Positions 1-9,271 are shown, numbered from the stretch's first letter. The stretch: DNA of 64,000 nucleotides from an uncultured Lachnospiraceae bacterium (GCA_903789615.1 CAIFEV010000004.1:124001-188000), one strand, 5' to 3'. Numbers and translations: made by a program. The notes: generated from the sequence alone by a model not told the origin.

Positions 1-372
1 AACCGCCTTTGCGCGCAGTCTCCTGACCAGAATCTCGCCGATAAAATCCTGCGCACTCATGTTCATGAGCTCTTCGGTGAATGGAAATTCCACCTCATAT
101 GCCAGTCCCATCTGCTCAAATGCGTGCCGCCTCTCCTCATTGGTGCTTAAAAACCTCTGTCCGGACGGCGGCAGCAGCCGGAGCGGGATGTGGTCAAACG
201 TGAAGGCAGCCGAGAGGAGACCTCGCTCCCTTGAAAGCTCCTCCACTTTCCGAATCAGCTTCTGGTGGCCTTTGTGCACCCCGTCAAATTTTCCGAGCGT
301 CACGGCACTGTCCGACGGCAGGTATAAATTTTTCGTTCCGTGCAGATACTGCATCCGTAAATTTTCTCCCAT
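1..372 (-). CDS. ribF: Riboflavin kinase/FAD synthetase RibF, N-terminal part (runs off the window)
   Basis: The first 124 codons are present and the 3' end lies outside the window. The protein begins MGENLRMQYL and soon has TLGKFDGVHKGH, the nucleotidyltransferase motif of the FAD synthetase half of RibF, followed by AAFTFDHIP and a segment typical of the family. RibF phosphorylates riboflavin to FMN and adenylylates FMN to FAD in the cytoplasm; only part of the adenylyltransferase domain is visible. The ATG overlaps the truB stop codon (TGATG), suggesting translational coupling. The truB-ribF order is the usual one at the end of the nusA-infB operon in Firmicutes. Confidence 0.93.
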   Translation of the reverse strand, partial: MGENLRMQYLHGTKNLYLPSDSAVTLGKFDGVHKGHQKLIRKVEELSRERGLLSAAFTFDHIPLRLLPPSGQRFLSTNEERRHAFEQMGLAYEVEFPFTEELMNMSAQDFIGEILVRRLRAKAV

Positions 373-1277
373 CAGACCATTCCCACCAGAAACATCTTCT
401 CCGGGACCAGCTGTCTTTTCTCCATCCGGTAGATTCCGATAAAATTCCCGTCCCTGTCGAACACGCGAACCCGCGCCTCTTCAGGAAAGTCTGCCCCGTC
501 TGCAGGAAAGCTCCCGCCATTTCTCACGCGAATGCCAAGAGCGGGCGGAACGGTTACAGACGGCAGGTCAGCATAGATGTCCTGTACCGGGAGCAGCAGT
601 CTCTCAGCCTCTCCCTTGTCAGCTGCCTGCTGAATCTGCTGAAGCGTCAGCGAGTCTTTCGCGTCATACTGCCCGACCCGGGTACGCAGAAGGCTTTCCA
701 TTGCGCCCCCGCAGCCAAGTACGCACCCCACATCCGCGCAGAAGGTGCGCACATAGGTTCCTTTGGAGCAGCGGATCGTGAAACGCACACGGTTTGAAGG
801 GCTGTCCCCTTCGATATCCATATCGTTGACGTGCACATCGTAGATGGTGACGTGCCTCGCCTCCCGTGCAACCGTCTCTCCTCTTCTCGCGAGCTCATAC
901 AGGCGCTTTCCGTTTACGTGCAGTGCAGAGTACATTGGCGGGACCTGGTCATATCCGCCGTCAAAAACGTGCAGTGCGGCGAGAAGTTCGTCCCTTGTCA
1001 CCCGCACGGCTTTACGCGAGAGGATGCTGCCGGTCATGTCCTGCGTGTCGGTCGTAACACCGAGCTGCAGGACCGCCTCATACGTCTTCACTCCGTCCGT
1101 CAGGTCCCCGATCGCCTTCGTCGCGCGGCCGAGTGCCACCAGAAGAACCCCCTCCGCCTCCGGGTCAAGCGTCCCCGCGTGGCCGATATGCTTCTCGTGC
1201 AGGATACCGCGGAGTTTCCGGCAGACATCAAAGGACGTATATCCCTTTTCCTTGAATATATTCAGAACACCGTCCAT
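372..1277 (-). CDS. truB: tRNA pseudouridine(55) synthase TruB
   Basis: This 301-residue protein isomerises U55 in the T-loop of tRNAs to pseudouridine. The family signature GHAGTLDPEAEGVLLV is at residues 32-47, with the catalytic aspartate at about position 38, and KGTYVRTFCADVG, typical of the catalytic core, lies further on. The length is normal. The start ATG has AGGAG eight bases upstream. It sits between nrnA and ribF in the long rimP-to-ribF operon and overlaps the ribF start by one base. Confidence 0.96.
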   Translation of the reverse strand: MDGVLNIFKEKGYTSFDVCRKLRGILHEKHIGHAGTLDPEAEGVLLVALGRATKAIGDLTDGVKTYEAVLQLGVTTDTQDMTGSILSRKAVRVTRDELLAALHVFDGGYDQVPPMYSALHVNGKRLYELARRGETVAREARHVTIYDVHVNDMDIEGDSPSNRVRFTIRCSKGTYVRTFCADVGCVLGCGGAMESLLRTRVGQYDAKDSLTLQQIQQAADKGEAERLLLPVQDIYADLPSVTVPPALGIRVRNGGSFPADGADFPEEARVRVFDRDGNFIGIYRMEKRQLVPEKMFLVGMV

Positions 1278-1314
1278 GTCGTTTGTCTCCTGTTAAATTT
1301 TATCGCCGGCAGCG

Positions 1315-2292
1315 TTATGTCCCGCTTTGCGCCTGCGCATCTTCAAGCTGCTGCGCGATCATCGCCGAGATCTCATTGATTATCGCCCGGGAGCGCCCGG
1401 AAGCCGTAAAGCCTGCCGCCCGCGCATGCCCTCCTCCGCCGTATGCGACGGCAATCTTTGACACATCGATGAATTTTTTCGATCGGAGGCTCACCTTATA
1501 GACGCCCGTCTGTGTCTCATACAGAAAAATCGCCACCTCGACGCCTTCGGTCAGCCGCAGCTGTTCGATGACGCCTCCCATATCCGCACCCGTGACGCCG
1601 TAAAACTTCATGACCGATTCCGGAATAACCGAGAAAATACAGCGGCCGTTGAAGAAGAGTACACTCTCCAGGAGCGCCCGCCCCAGAATCTGGTTCTGCA
1701 CATACGTCTTGGAGTAAAAACTGTTGTCGATGATGGATGTCGTGTCAAGACCTCTGTCCATAAGATCACCGGCGATTTCCATCGTGTGGCGGCTGGTGCA
1801 GGAATACTTGAACACACCTGTGTCGTGGACAATGCCGGTGTAAAGGCACTCTGCCGTGTTCCGGCCGATGTGTTCCGTCCCCATCAGATCATAGAGGATC
1901 TCACAGGTGGAGCTTACATCCGGGTACACTTCATTGTCCTCTGCAAAATCACCCGCATTGCTCTTGTGGTGATCCACGCAGAGTCTGCGGCCGGCTGACC
2001 GGTACGCAGGTGCGAACGGGTCGATCCTGTCCAGTGTGGAACAGTCGCAGATCATAAACAGATCATATACCTTGTCCGCGGAAAGTTCCGTGTGAATCTC
2101 GCCGCAGCCCGGCAGAAAGGCAAGTTCCTTTTCCGGTTCCTGCAGATACACATTTGTCTGTATCTCCGGATGATTGTCCTTCATATAATTCAGAACAGCA
2201 AGGACCGAACCCGTGGCGTCGCCGTCCGGGTTGATGTGCGCCGTCACAGCCAGACTGGATACACCCTTCAGGTATTCCTCAAGCTTCTTCAT
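1315..2292 (-). CDS. nrnA: DHH/DHHA1 phosphoesterase NrnA (oligoribonuclease / pAp phosphatase)
   Basis: This 325-residue protein degrades nanoRNAs and, in the studied family members, dephosphorylates pAp. The N-terminal DHH domain shows AHINPDGDATGS and the namesake VDHHKSN; the C-terminal DHHA1 domain ends with YGGGGHARAAGF, the substrate-binding glycine-rich motif. An upstream in-frame ATG at 2358 would place 22 basic residues inside rbfA. I chose the ATG at 2292 because GGAGGGG precedes it at normal spacing and the protein then starts MKKLEEYL, as in relatives. It overlaps the end of rbfA by 14 bases. The rbfA-nrnA-truB-ribF order is standard in Firmicutes. Confidence 0.93.
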   Translation of the reverse strand: MKKLEEYLKGVSSLAVTAHINPDGDATGSVLAVLNYMKDNHPEIQTNVYLQEPEKELAFLPGCGEIHTELSADKVYDLFMICDCSTLDRIDPFAPAYRSAGRRLCVDHHKSNAGDFAEDNEVYPDVSSTCEILYDLMGTEHIGRNTAECLYTGIVHDTGVFKYSCTSRHTMEIAGDLMDRGLDTTSIIDNSFYSKTYVQNQILGRALLESVLFFNGRCIFSVIPESVMKFYGVTGADMGGVIEQLRLTEGVEVAIFLYETQTGVYKVSLRSKKFIDVSKIAVAYGGGGHARAAGFTASGRSRAIINEISAMIAQQLEDAQAQSGT

Positions 2293-2689
2293 CTTCCGGT
2301 TCCCCTCCGGCCTCCCGGCGCTTCTCTTCGGCGGCCTTGTCCTTCGCAATGACATCATCGATGAGTTTGCTCATCCGGACGCCGTTTTCGATCGAGCGGT
2401 CCGGAACGAAGGTGAGCTCCGGCGTATTGCGCAGGTTTACGTCTGCCGCCAGCTCTTTCCGGATAAATCCGGCAGCGCTGGTAAGGCCTTCCATCGTCTT
2501 TTTCCGTTCCTCTTCATCTCCCAGGACACTGATCATGACCTTGCAGGTCTTGAGGTCCGGGGCTACATATACATCGGTCACGGAGGTCAGCGGAGCGATC
2601 CTCGGATCCTTCAGATTCCGGATAATTCCCGACAGCGATCTCTGAACTTCCGCGTTGATCCGTACGTTTTTTCGGCTGTTTTTGCGCAT
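2279..2689 (-). CDS. rbfA: 30S ribosome-binding factor RbfA
   Basis: This 136-residue KH-like protein binds the immature 30S subunit and helps 16S rRNA 5' end maturation. The N-terminus INAEVQRSLSGIIRNLKDPR and the following VTDVYVAPDLKTCKV match the family closely. The tail is acidic and lysine-rich, as often seen. The start is the ATG at 2689, which has AGGAGA six bases upstream; a longer in-frame start at 2716 lacks a ribosome-binding site. It lies directly downstream of infB and is separated from it by a terminator-like hairpin. Confidence 0.93.
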   Translation of the reverse strand: MRKNSRKNVRINAEVQRSLSGIIRNLKDPRIAPLTSVTDVYVAPDLKTCKVMISVLGDEEERKKTMEGLTSAAGFIRKELAADVNLRNTPELTFVPDRSIENGVRMSKLIDDVIAKDKAAEEKRREAGGEPEDEEA

Positions 2690-2725
2690 ATCTTTCTCCT
2701 GTAGGGTAACACGCATGTGTCTTAG

Positions 2726-2769
2726 AAAAGCGGGTCCTGCCGCTTAAAAGAATGTGACAAGACCCGCTT
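2726..2769 (-). terminator. Terminator-like hairpin between infB and rbfA
   Basis: A 9-bp perfect stem (AAGCGGGTC at 2728-2736, GACCCGCTT at 2761-2769) with a 24-base loop is followed on the minus strand by TTTTCT. It lies inside an operon normally read through, so it may attenuate rather than end transcription. On the minus strand a TATAAT hexamer lies just before the stem (2775-2780 region), but I find no good -35 for it. Confidence 0.55.
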
Positions 2770-2793
2770 CATGTATTATACACTTTTTCCCGT

Positions 2794-5700
2794 TTACTTT
2801 CTCGGAACTTCAACCATCTCGGATGCCTCCACGGTGTCGCCTTCTGCGAAACCGCCGAAGTTCTCAAACACAATGCCGCATTCCAGGCCGGCCTTTACTT
2901 CCTTTGCCTCGTCCTTGAAACGCTTGAGGGAAGCGATCTTTCCTTCGAAGATCTTGTCCTTGCCGCGGAATACACGGGCTGTGGACTTTGCGGTGATGCG
3001 GCCGTCTGTGACCAGTGCACCGGCGATGTTTCCGACGCCGGAAGCCTTGAAGATCTGACGGATCTCCGCGTGGCCCATGATCTTCTCCTCGTAGATCGGC
3101 TCCAGCATGCCCTTCAGAGCATCCTGAACATCTTCGATCGCGTTGTAGATGACCGTGTACAGGCGGATGTCGACATTTTCCTCGTCTGCTGCCGTCTTTG
3201 CCTGATTCTCCGGTTTGACGTTGAAGCCGATGATGATGGCATTGGACGCGGAAGCCAGAATAACATCGGATTCGTTGATGTTTCCGACGCCGGCGTGGAT
3301 AACCTTCACCACAACCTCGTCGTTGGAAAGCTTGAGAAGACTCTGCTTCACGGCTTCCACAGACCCCTGTACGTCCGCCTTCACAATCAGGTTCAGCTCC
3401 TTGACCTTGCCGGCCTTGATCTGGCTGAACAGATCCTCCAGCGACACGCGCTTCTTGGACTCCTCGACCAGCTGTTTCTTGCCCTGCGTGATAAATGTCT
3501 CGGAAAAGCTTCTCGCCTCGCGCTCCGTGTCAAATGCCTTCAGTACCTCGCCGGCATTCGGAACGCCGTTAAGTCCCTGAATCTCAACCGGGACAGACGG
3601 TCCGGCTTCGCGCACGCGCTTGTTCTTGTCATTGGTCATCGCGCGGACACGGCCGTAGTGCTCGCCGGCAGCTGCGAAGTCGCCGACATGCAGTGTACCT
3701 TTCTGAACCAGAACTGTGGCAACAGGACCTCTGCCCTTGGAGAGCTGTGCCTCGATGACGATTCCGCGGGCATCGCGGTCCGGGTTGGCGCGAAGATCGA
3801 GGATATCAGCGGTCAGCATGATGGTCTCAAGAAGATCGTCAACGCCCTCGCCGGTTTTCGCGGATACCGGACAGAACTCGGTGTCCCCGCCCCAGTCCGT
3901 TGCGACAAGACCGTACTCGACGAGTTCCTGCTTGACCTTTTCAACGTTGGCATTCGGCTTGTCGATCTTGTTGACTGCCACGATGATTGTGACATTGGCA
4001 GCCTTTGCGTGGTTGATTGCCTCAATGGTCTGCGGCATAACGCCGTCGTCCGCCGCAACAACCAGAACCGCGATATCGGTCGCCTGGGCGCCGCGCATAC
4101 GCATGGCGGTGAAGGCCTCATGTCCCGGGGTATCCAGGAACGTGATCTGGCGGTTGCTCTTGGTCTTTACGGTGTAGGCGCCGATGGCCTGGGTGATGCC
4201 TCCGGACTCCTTCTCGGTGACATGCGACTTGCGGATATAATCCAGCAGGGATGTCTTACCGTGATCGACGTGGCCCATGACGCAGACAACCGGCGGACGC
4301 GGCACAAGATCCTTCGGATCTTCTTCCGGTTCTTTGAGAAGTTCCTCGATCGGATCCTTGACAACTTCCTTCTCGCACAGACAGTTGTACTCGAGAGCCA
4401 GCTGCTCGGCTGTGTCATAATCGATCTCGTCATTGATGGTTACGGCCTTGCCGGACAGGAACAGCTTCTTGACAAGTTCCGCTGCCGGCACCTTCAGCAT
4501 GTCCGCAAAATCCGAAAGAGAGACAGATGCCGGAACCGTGATGGTACGGATGGAATCCTCTTCTTTCTTCTTCTGCTGTTTCTTGTGACTCTGCTTGGCG
4601 AGAACTGTCAGATTTTCCTTCTCATCGTCCAGAATCTCTTCTTTCTTGTGATTCTCCCGGCGGCGTGAGTAATTCTTTGCCTCCGGACGTGCCGAAGCTG
4701 CAAATCCGCCCTCTCCGGACATTTTCTTAGCCGCGCCCGGACGGGATCCTGCTCCGAAACTTCTGCCCTGCGCAGCCCTGTCCTTGTTATAACCGCCTTC
4801 CTGACGGTCATTTCCGCGGAAGCCTCCCTGCCTGCCGCGGTATCCGCCCTGGGACGAGCCCTGGCCGTTCCGGCTGTATCCGCCGGAATACGTGGACCGG
4901 TCGCGGTTTCCCTGACCGTTTCTGTCGTTTCCGCCGCGGCTGTAGCCTCCCTGGCCCTGGCTGCCGTTCCTGCGATAGCTGCCGTTTCTGTCGCCGCTGT
5001 TTCTGCGGTCGGAACCCGTACTGCGCGAACTCTGTCTTGCCTTCTGAAGCTCGCGCATCTGGGCAAATACATTCTGCCCGACTTTCAGGTCGTCGCTCGG
5101 TTTTCCGGTCGGAGCCGCCTCACTCTTCACTTCCTTTGCAGCCTGCTGCTTTGCTTTTTCCTTTTCCGGTCTGGCTGTTCTTTCCTGCTCCCGGTGGGCC
5201 TCAGCTGCAGGTTCCGCCTCCTTATGGTGCTGCTCTTCCTGGCGCTGCGGCGCTTTTTCGGCAGCCGGCTCGGATTTTTCCGGTGCGGAAGCCGCCTCTC
5301 TTTCCGGCTCCCTAGCCTGCTGTTCCTGCGGTTTTTTCGCAGCTTCTTGTACCTTTGTATGCTCAGCGGCAGTCTTATCTGCTGCCGGCTTCGTCTCTTT
5401 TACCGCCGGCTCGCTCTCCTGATTCAGGGCTGCGGCTTTCGCATTGCGGTTTCGGATCTGCTCCAGCATCTCTTCCTGTGTCAGTTCTCTGGCCTCTTTT
5501 ACCGGTGCCGTGCGCTCCTGCTCTTCTTCCATGGCTGCCCGCTGCTTCGCAGTGATCGGCCGCCTGGCCGCCGGCTTTGCACCGCCGTTTTTGCGGATCC
5601 CGCTGCGGTCTGAAGACTTCCTTCCGCCTGCCTGTCTGCCCCCTGTGAAAGCGCCGGAGTGATTCGCGTTTCCGGACTGACGGAAATCAAAATGGAAGAA

Positions 5701-5973
5701 GGTCCGCGTCTTCTTCTGCTTGTCGTCAGCAGCCTTGGCCTGCTGGGTCTTGTTCTCTTCTCTCTGTTCCGGCTTCTTTTCCGGATTCTTTTCGTTATCT
5801 GCCACTTTCCTGTCTGTACCCTTCTTCTTTCCGAACTTTTCACGGACCCTTTCGGCTTCTTCCTCCGTCAGGCCGCTGGAAGCTTTGTATTCTACATCCG
5901 CCGTACTTAAGAAATTCACGATGTCTCTTGAATTCTCAATCCCCAGTTCTTTTGCCAGTTCATAGATTCTCAT
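2794..5973 (-). CDS. infB: Translation initiation factor IF-2 with long low-complexity N-terminal arm
   Basis: IF-2 is the GTPase that delivers initiator tRNA to the 30S subunit. At 1059 residues it is long for the family. Residues 1-50 form the first IF2_N module ([11 protein letters not shown]). About residues 60-440 are low complexity: first Lys/Glu/Ala-rich, then an Arg-Gly-Asn-Ser-Tyr block with many GGYSRGG and RGG-like repeats. A second IF2_N module follows ([20 protein letters not shown], near 480-530). The G domain begins near residue 565 with [17 protein letters not shown] and NKID. Domains II-IV follow to the end. The start has AGGAGGAGG upstream. It is preceded by ylxQ and followed by a hairpin and rbfA. 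Confidence 0.97.
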   Translation of the reverse strand: MRIYELAKELGIENSRDIVNFLSTADVEYKASSGLTEEEAERVREKFGKKKGTDRKVADNEKNPEKKPEQREENKTQQAKAADDKQKKTRTFFHFDFRQSGNANHSGAFTGGRQAGGRKSSDRSGIRKNGGAKPAARRPITAKQRAAMEEEQERTAPVKEARELTQEEMLEQIRNRNAKAAALNQESEPAVKETKPAADKTAAEHTKVQEAAKKPQEQQAREPEREAASAPEKSEPAAEKAPQRQEEQHHKEAEPAAEAHREQERTARPEKEKAKQQAAKEVKSEAAPTGKPSDDLKVGQNVFAQMRELQKARQSSRSTGSDRRNSGDRNGSYRRNGSQGQGGYSRGGNDRNGQGNRDRSTYSGGYSRNGQGSSQGGYRGRQGGFRGNDRQEGGYNKDRAAQGRSFGAGSRPGAAKKMSGEGGFAASARPEAKNYSRRRENHKKEEILDDEKENLTVLAKQSHKKQQKKKEEDSIRTITVPASVSLSDFADMLKVPAAELVKKLFLSGKAVTINDEIDYDTAEQLALEYNCLCEKEVVKDPIEELLKEPEEDPKDLVPRPPVVCVMGHVDHGKTSLLDYIRKSHVTEKESGGITQAIGAYTVKTKSNRQITFLDTPGHEAFTAMRMRGAQATDIAVLVVAADDGVMPQTIEAINHAKAANVTIIVAVNKIDKPNANVEKVKQELVEYGLVATDWGGDTEFCPVSAKTGEGVDDLLETIMLTADILDLRANPDRDARGIVIEAQLSKGRGPVATVLVQKGTLHVGDFAAAGEHYGRVRAMTNDKNKRVREAGPSVPVEIQGLNGVPNAGEVLKAFDTEREARSFSETFITQGKKQLVEESKKRVSLEDLFSQIKAGKVKELNLIVKADVQGSVEAVKQSLLKLSNDEVVVKVIHAGVGNINESDVILASASNAIIIGFNVKPENQAKTAADEENVDIRLYTVIYNAIEDVQDALKGMLEPIYEEKIMGHAEIRQIFKASGVGNIAGALVTDGRITAKSTARVFRGKDKIFEGKIASLKRFKDEAKEVKAGLECGIVFENFGGFAEGDTVEASEMVEVPRK

Positions 5974-6000
5974 ACCGACCTCCTCCTAAGAATGAGCCTT

Positions 6001-6327
6001 TCAGGGCGACATCCGTTTCCGGATTTGTTCTGCAAATCCCGGATCCGTGACTACAGCCACCGACCGGTATGCTTTTCCGCAGAACTTTCCGAGTTGTTCT
6101 TTTGTTCCCAGCCGTATGCACGGGACCTGGCGGTGCGCACTCATATCTGAAAAGTGCTTTACCGTGTTGTCCGACGCGTCCTCCGACAGAATGACAAGCG
6201 CCGCCTTTCCTTTCTTCAGGGCATTTTCAGCGGAAAATTCTCCGCTGCAGCTCTTTCCGGCTCTGGTCGCCAGTCCGAGCATGCCGAGCGCCTTTTCTCT
6301 GGATGTTTTCTCTTCACTGCTGTTCAA
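6001..6327 (-). CDS. ylxQ: L7Ae/L30e-family RNA-binding protein YlxQ
   Basis: About 108 residues containing LGLATRAGK near the N-terminus and KKGKAALVILSEDASDNT, the conserved core of the L7Ae-like YlxQ family, which binds kink-turn RNA in studied homologues. The open frame extends upstream to 6375 within rnpM, but those residues do not resemble the family. I chose the TTG at 6327, which follows GAGGAACTGG and overlaps the rnpM end by 14 bases; the ATG at 6282 would remove part of the fold. The rnpM-ylxQ-infB order is the classical one. Confidence 0.88.
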   Translation of the reverse strand: MNSSEEKTSREKALGMLGLATRAGKSCSGEFSAENALKKGKAALVILSEDASDNTVKHFSDMSAHRQVPCIRLGTKEQLGKFCGKAYRSVAVVTDPGFAEQIRKRMSP

Positions 6328-6589
6328 GTTTTTCCAGTTCCTCCCCAAGCTGCTCGTATACCCGGGGCGGGACATTTTCCCGGAATGCCTTGTTCAGTCC
6401 GCCTGTCATCTTTGCCTTCTGAAGGCACTGCGGATCGCGGCAGATGTAGGCACCCCGCCCGTTTTTCCTTCCCGTCGTGTCCAGGGCAAATGTGTCGTCC
6501 GGGAGCCTGACAATCCGGATCAGTTCCTTTTTCGGTTTCACCGTGCGGCATCCGACGCACTGGCGCATCGGGATCTTTTTTTCTGCCAA
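6314..6589 (-). CDS. rnpM: RNase P modulator RnpM (YlxR, DUF448)
   Basis: A 91-residue basic protein starting MAEKKIPMRQCVGCRTVKPK, the YlxR signature. It continues with the family features GRKNGRGAYICRDPQC and KAFRENVP. The four cysteines are arranged as CxxC and CxxxxC. In Bacillus subtilis the homologue binds RNase P RNA and modulates its activity; that role is inferred here from family membership. It lies between nusA and ylxQ in the nusA-infB operon. Confidence 0.92.
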   Translation of the reverse strand: MAEKKIPMRQCVGCRTVKPKKELIRIVRLPDDTFALDTTGRKNGRGAYICRDPQCLQKAKMTGGLNKAFRENVPPRVYEQLGEELEKLEQQ

Positions 6590-6606
6590 ACGATCACACT
6601 CCTGTC

Positions 6607-8013
6607 TTAATCTTCCCTGCCGTCTTCATCCGGAATGTCTTCCGGTGCGTTCTCTGCCGTACTGCCTTCCTCCGGCATATCGCCGTCATCCAGATAGATA
6701 CGGTCTTCTTCCGGCTCTCCGTCGTACTCTTCTTCGCCCTCAAAGTCTTCGGCCGCATCCGGGTTGGCTTCATAGAATTCACTTTCCGACTTGATGTCGA
6801 TGTGGTAATTCGTCAGCTGAGCCGCAAGCCGTACGTTCTGTCCGGTTTTGCCGATTGCAAGAGACAGCTGGTCGTCCGGAACGATTACGATTGCCTTGTT
6901 GGCGCTGTTGTTTGTCCGTCTGCGCCCTTCCGTCTCATCCTGGGTTTCGTCGTCATCGCCGATCTCACCGAAGATCTGGCTTACGGAAGCGGGGCTTAAG
7001 GCGTTGCCGATAAAGATGGCCGGATTTTCGTCCCAGGCGACGACATCGATCTGCTCGCCGCCCAGTTCGTTTACGATCGTGCGGACGCGGGTGCCTCCCG
7101 GTCCGACGCATGCGCCGATCGGATCGACATTCGGGTCACTGCTGCTGACGGCAATCTTGGTCCGGCTCCCGGCCTCGCGGGCGATGGACCGGATCTGCAC
7201 GATGCCGTCGTGAATTTCGGACACTTCTTCCTCGAACAGCTCCTTGACAAGCTCTTTCGCGGTTCTGGAGACCTCGATGGTCACACCGGCCTTTCCGCCG
7301 TCTTCGACTTTCTGGATGTACACGCGGATATGCTCACCCGGATGATATACCTCACCGCGGATCTGATCCTTCTCCCGGAGCATCGTCGGCGTGCGGTACT
7401 CTTCCGACTCGTCTTGTCCGGCTCTTCTGCCCGGCGTGATGGTGTCGCTTCTCAGGTTGATGAGAATATCGCCGTGATCGGTTACTCTCTCAACCTTGCC
7501 CGTGACAATGTGCCCGACCATCGGCGCGAACTCATTGACGATCGCTTCCTTCTCCTTCTCGCGGATCTTCTGGATGATGGTGCTCTTCGCCTTCTTTGCC
7601 GCCGTTCTCTTGAATTCGTCCGCGCGCATCTCAAGGCGCATCATCGAGCCGATCTGTGCGGAAGGGTCAAGCTGTCTGGCCTTTGTAATTCCGATGTTCA
7701 TCCACTTTTCCGGAGAAGTCCTGTGGTCCTCGTCGGAAACGACGGTACGCTCGGAATAAATGTGGATCTTTCCGGTCTCATGGTCAATATCAACTTCTAC
7801 ATTGGTGGCTTTCTTCGCGCCGGAACCGGCAGCCTGGCGGCGGGAATCCCCCTGCTTTTTTTCGTACTCCGCCTTGTACTCTTCCTTGAGCGCGTCTTCG
7901 ATCGTCTGGAACATGAGTTCCCTGCTGATTCCCTTTTCCTTCTCGATCAGATCGAGCGCTTCGAGAAGCTGCTTTCCGGAATCGACGACGGCATCTTTCT
8001 TCTTTCCAGCCAT
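6607..8013 (-). CDS. nusA: Transcription termination/antitermination factor NusA
   Basis: This 468-residue protein binds RNA polymerase and modulates pausing, termination and antitermination. The N-terminal RNAP-binding domain (about 1-130) is followed by an S1 domain (GHIVTGKVERVTDHGDILINL) and tandem KH domains containing IGACVGPGGTRVRTIVNELG and IGKTGQNVRLAAQLT. The last 50 residues are strongly acidic (Asp/Glu-rich). The N-terminal domain contains a lysine/arginine-rich linker (KKQGDSRRQAAGSGAKK). It follows rimP by 21 bases and precedes rnpM. Confidence 0.97.
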   Translation of the reverse strand: MAGKKKDAVVDSGKQLLEALDLIEKEKGISRELMFQTIEDALKEEYKAEYEKKQGDSRRQAAGSGAKKATNVEVDIDHETGKIHIYSERTVVSDEDHRTSPEKWMNIGITKARQLDPSAQIGSMMRLEMRADEFKRTAAKKAKSTIIQKIREKEKEAIVNEFAPMVGHIVTGKVERVTDHGDILINLRSDTITPGRRAGQDESEEYRTPTMLREKDQIRGEVYHPGEHIRVYIQKVEDGGKAGVTIEVSRTAKELVKELFEEEVSEIHDGIVQIRSIAREAGSRTKIAVSSSDPNVDPIGACVGPGGTRVRTIVNELGGEQIDVVAWDENPAIFIGNALSPASVSQIFGEIGDDDETQDETEGRRRTNNSANKAIVIVPDDQLSLAIGKTGQNVRLAAQLTNYHIDIKSESEFYEANPDAAEDFEGEEEYDGEPEEDRIYLDDGDMPEEGSTAENAPEDIPDEDGRED

Positions 8014-8034
8014 TTTCCTTTAATCCTCCTGTAA

Positions 8035-8502
8035 TCAGCCGGCAAATGCCAGACGTATGAGGGCCAGGTCTTTCCTGTCAAACGTCTGCTCAGAGCCGTC
8101 TTCCATCCCCAGCGTCACATGGTCTGCGTCAGCTTGCTTCAGAACAGCCGTGAATTCTTTCAGTCCGTCCTTCGCTTCGTAGAGCCGGACATCAACCTTT
8201 CGGCCGATGCTGTTTTCAAAATCCCTCGGGCGCCTGAGCACTCTCGTGAGCCCGGGTGAGCTCACTTCAAAAGTGTATGCGTCCTGAATCAGATCTGACT
8301 TATCCAGAATCTCATTTGCATCCCGGCTCACCGCCTCGCAGTCATCGATACTGACGCCTCCGTCCTTGTCGATCGTCAGCCGAAGGTACCAGTCTCTGCC
8401 CTCTCTGGTGTACTCACAGTCCCAGAGCCTGACGCCGTGCGCTTCAAGAACCGGTGTGAGCAGCTTCAGAGCTCCGCTCTCAATCCTGTCTTTTGCTTTC
8501 AA
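8035..8502 (-). CDS. rimP: Ribosome maturation factor RimP
   Basis: A 155-residue 30S assembly factor. The motifs LWDCEYTREGRDWYLRLTID and SIDDCEAVSRDANEILD followed by YTFEVSSPGLTRVL are the conserved RimP core. The start codon is TTG at 8502, preceded by AAAGGAG at seven-base spacing; no ATG in frame would give a complete domain. It is the first gene of the rimP-nusA-rnpM-ylxQ-infB operon. I could not identify a clear promoter in the 60 bases between it and the upstream tRNA terminator. Confidence 0.93.
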   Translation of the reverse strand: MKAKDRIESGALKLLTPVLEAHGVRLWDCEYTREGRDWYLRLTIDKDGGVSIDDCEAVSRDANEILDKSDLIQDAYTFEVSSPGLTRVLRRPRDFENSIGRKVDVRLYEAKDGLKEFTAVLKQADADHVTLGMEDGSEQTFDRKDLALIRLAFAG

Positions 8503-8561
8503 ATGTTTCTCCTTTTGATCAGATCTGTATGTTCCGCCGGTTAGTTGGCGCCGGACCTAAT

Positions 8562-8593
8562 AAAAAGAGTGAACCTTACGGTCCACTCTTTTT
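8562..8593 (-). terminator. Rho-independent terminator after tRNA-Glu
   Basis: AAAAAGAGTG(A/G)AC and its complement GTCCACTCTTTTT form a 13-bp stem with a short loop, ending in TTTTT on the minus strand. It ends the tRNA-Glu transcript, or makes read-through into rimP partial. Confidence 0.85.
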
Positions 8594-8606
8594 ACTGATA
8601 TCCGAG

Positions 8607-8678
8607 TAGCTTCTAGGAGAGTCGAACTCCTGTCTTCGCCGTGAGAGGGCGACGTCTTAACCACTTGACCAAGAAGCC
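8607..8678 (-). tRNA. tRNA-Glu(CTC)
   Basis: A 72-base cloverleaf on the minus strand. The acceptor GGCTTCT pairs with AGAAGCT (closing G-U) and the discriminator is A. The D-arm contains GGTCAAGTGGTTA, the anticodon loop is CTCTCAC giving anticodon CTC, and the T-arm contains GTTCGACTC. The CCA end is not encoded. It has its own promoter upstream and a terminator 13 bases downstream. Confidence 0.95.
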
Positions 8679-8696
8679 ATTCGCTCGCGCCCATTT

Positions 8697-8725
8697 AATA
8701 TACACAATATGGCAAATGATTGCAA
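8697..8725 (-). promoter_or_regulatory. Promoter of tRNA-Glu
   Basis: On the minus strand TTGCAA (8720-8725) and TATATT (8697-8702) are separated by 17 bases, about 18 bases upstream of the mature tRNA 5' end. This fits a sigma-A-type promoter. Confidence 0.75.
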
Positions 8726-8754
8726 GCACTTTTTTCGGATTTTCAAAAAAACTT

Positions 8755-9237
8755 TTACGACGCCGCAAAAATGGCTCCGAAGATCCCGGCTGACGCCAGT
8801 CCCATAATGACGCCGGCGATGACGACGCCGAGCAGTACAGCCGCGGTGCTTTTCTTGAACCCCATGTCCAGAATGGACGCAGCGAGAGTTCCTGTCCACG
8901 CTCCGGTTCCCGGAAGCGGCACTCCCACGAAGAGCATCAGTGCCACGAAAAGTCCTCTTCCCGCCTTGGCCTTCAGCTTTTCGCCTCCCTTTTCGCCTTT
9001 CTCCAGGCAGAAGGTGAAGAACTTTCCGATGAACCGCTTGTCCTTTCCCCATTCAAGGAGACGTCTCGCAAACAGATAGATGAACGGCACCGGCACCATG
9101 TTGCCGATGACACTGACAATGTAAGACGGCACGAGCGGCAGCTGCATGGCCTGCGACACGGGGATCGCGCCGCGCAGCTCCACGAGCGGCACCATGGAGA
9201 TCAGAAAGATCCACAGGTAATTTTTAATCATGATCAT
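8755..9237 (-). CDS. Small multidrug-export-type membrane protein (COG2426 family)
   Basis: A 160-residue protein with about four membrane segments. It begins with a hydrophobic segment that includes MVPLVELRGAIP, the signature of the family annotated as putative small multidrug export protein (Pfam Sm_multidrug_ex). LFVGVPLPGTGAWTG and the glycine/alanine-rich last helix also match. The transported substrate is unknown and the family name is weakly founded. It lies 34 bases after polC and may be the last gene of the pyrH/uppS-polC block. Confidence 0.8.
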   Translation of the reverse strand: MIMIKNYLWIFLISMVPLVELRGAIPVSQAMQLPLVPSYIVSVIGNMVPVPFIYLFARRLLEWGKDKRFIGKFFTFCLEKGEKGGEKLKAKAGRGLFVALMLFVGVPLPGTGAWTGTLAASILDMGFKKSTAAVLLGVVIAGVIMGLASAGIFGAIFAAS

Positions 9238-9271
9238 CCTCAGCTTCCTTTATCGTATCCGGTGTTCCGGA

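Noticed and set aside
3070-4668. A 532-codon open frame antisense to infB, and many similar long antisense frames (9950-12016, 45016-46644, 62315-63832).
   Set aside because: They mirror GC-rich codon use of the real genes, have no recognisable domains or ribosome-binding sites, and lie fully inside strongly conserved genes.
8521-8561. A hairpin or promoter from the repeated CCGGCG elements upstream of rimP.
   Set aside because: The two CCGGCG copies are direct rather than inverted repeats, and no -35/-10 pair with good spacing is present.
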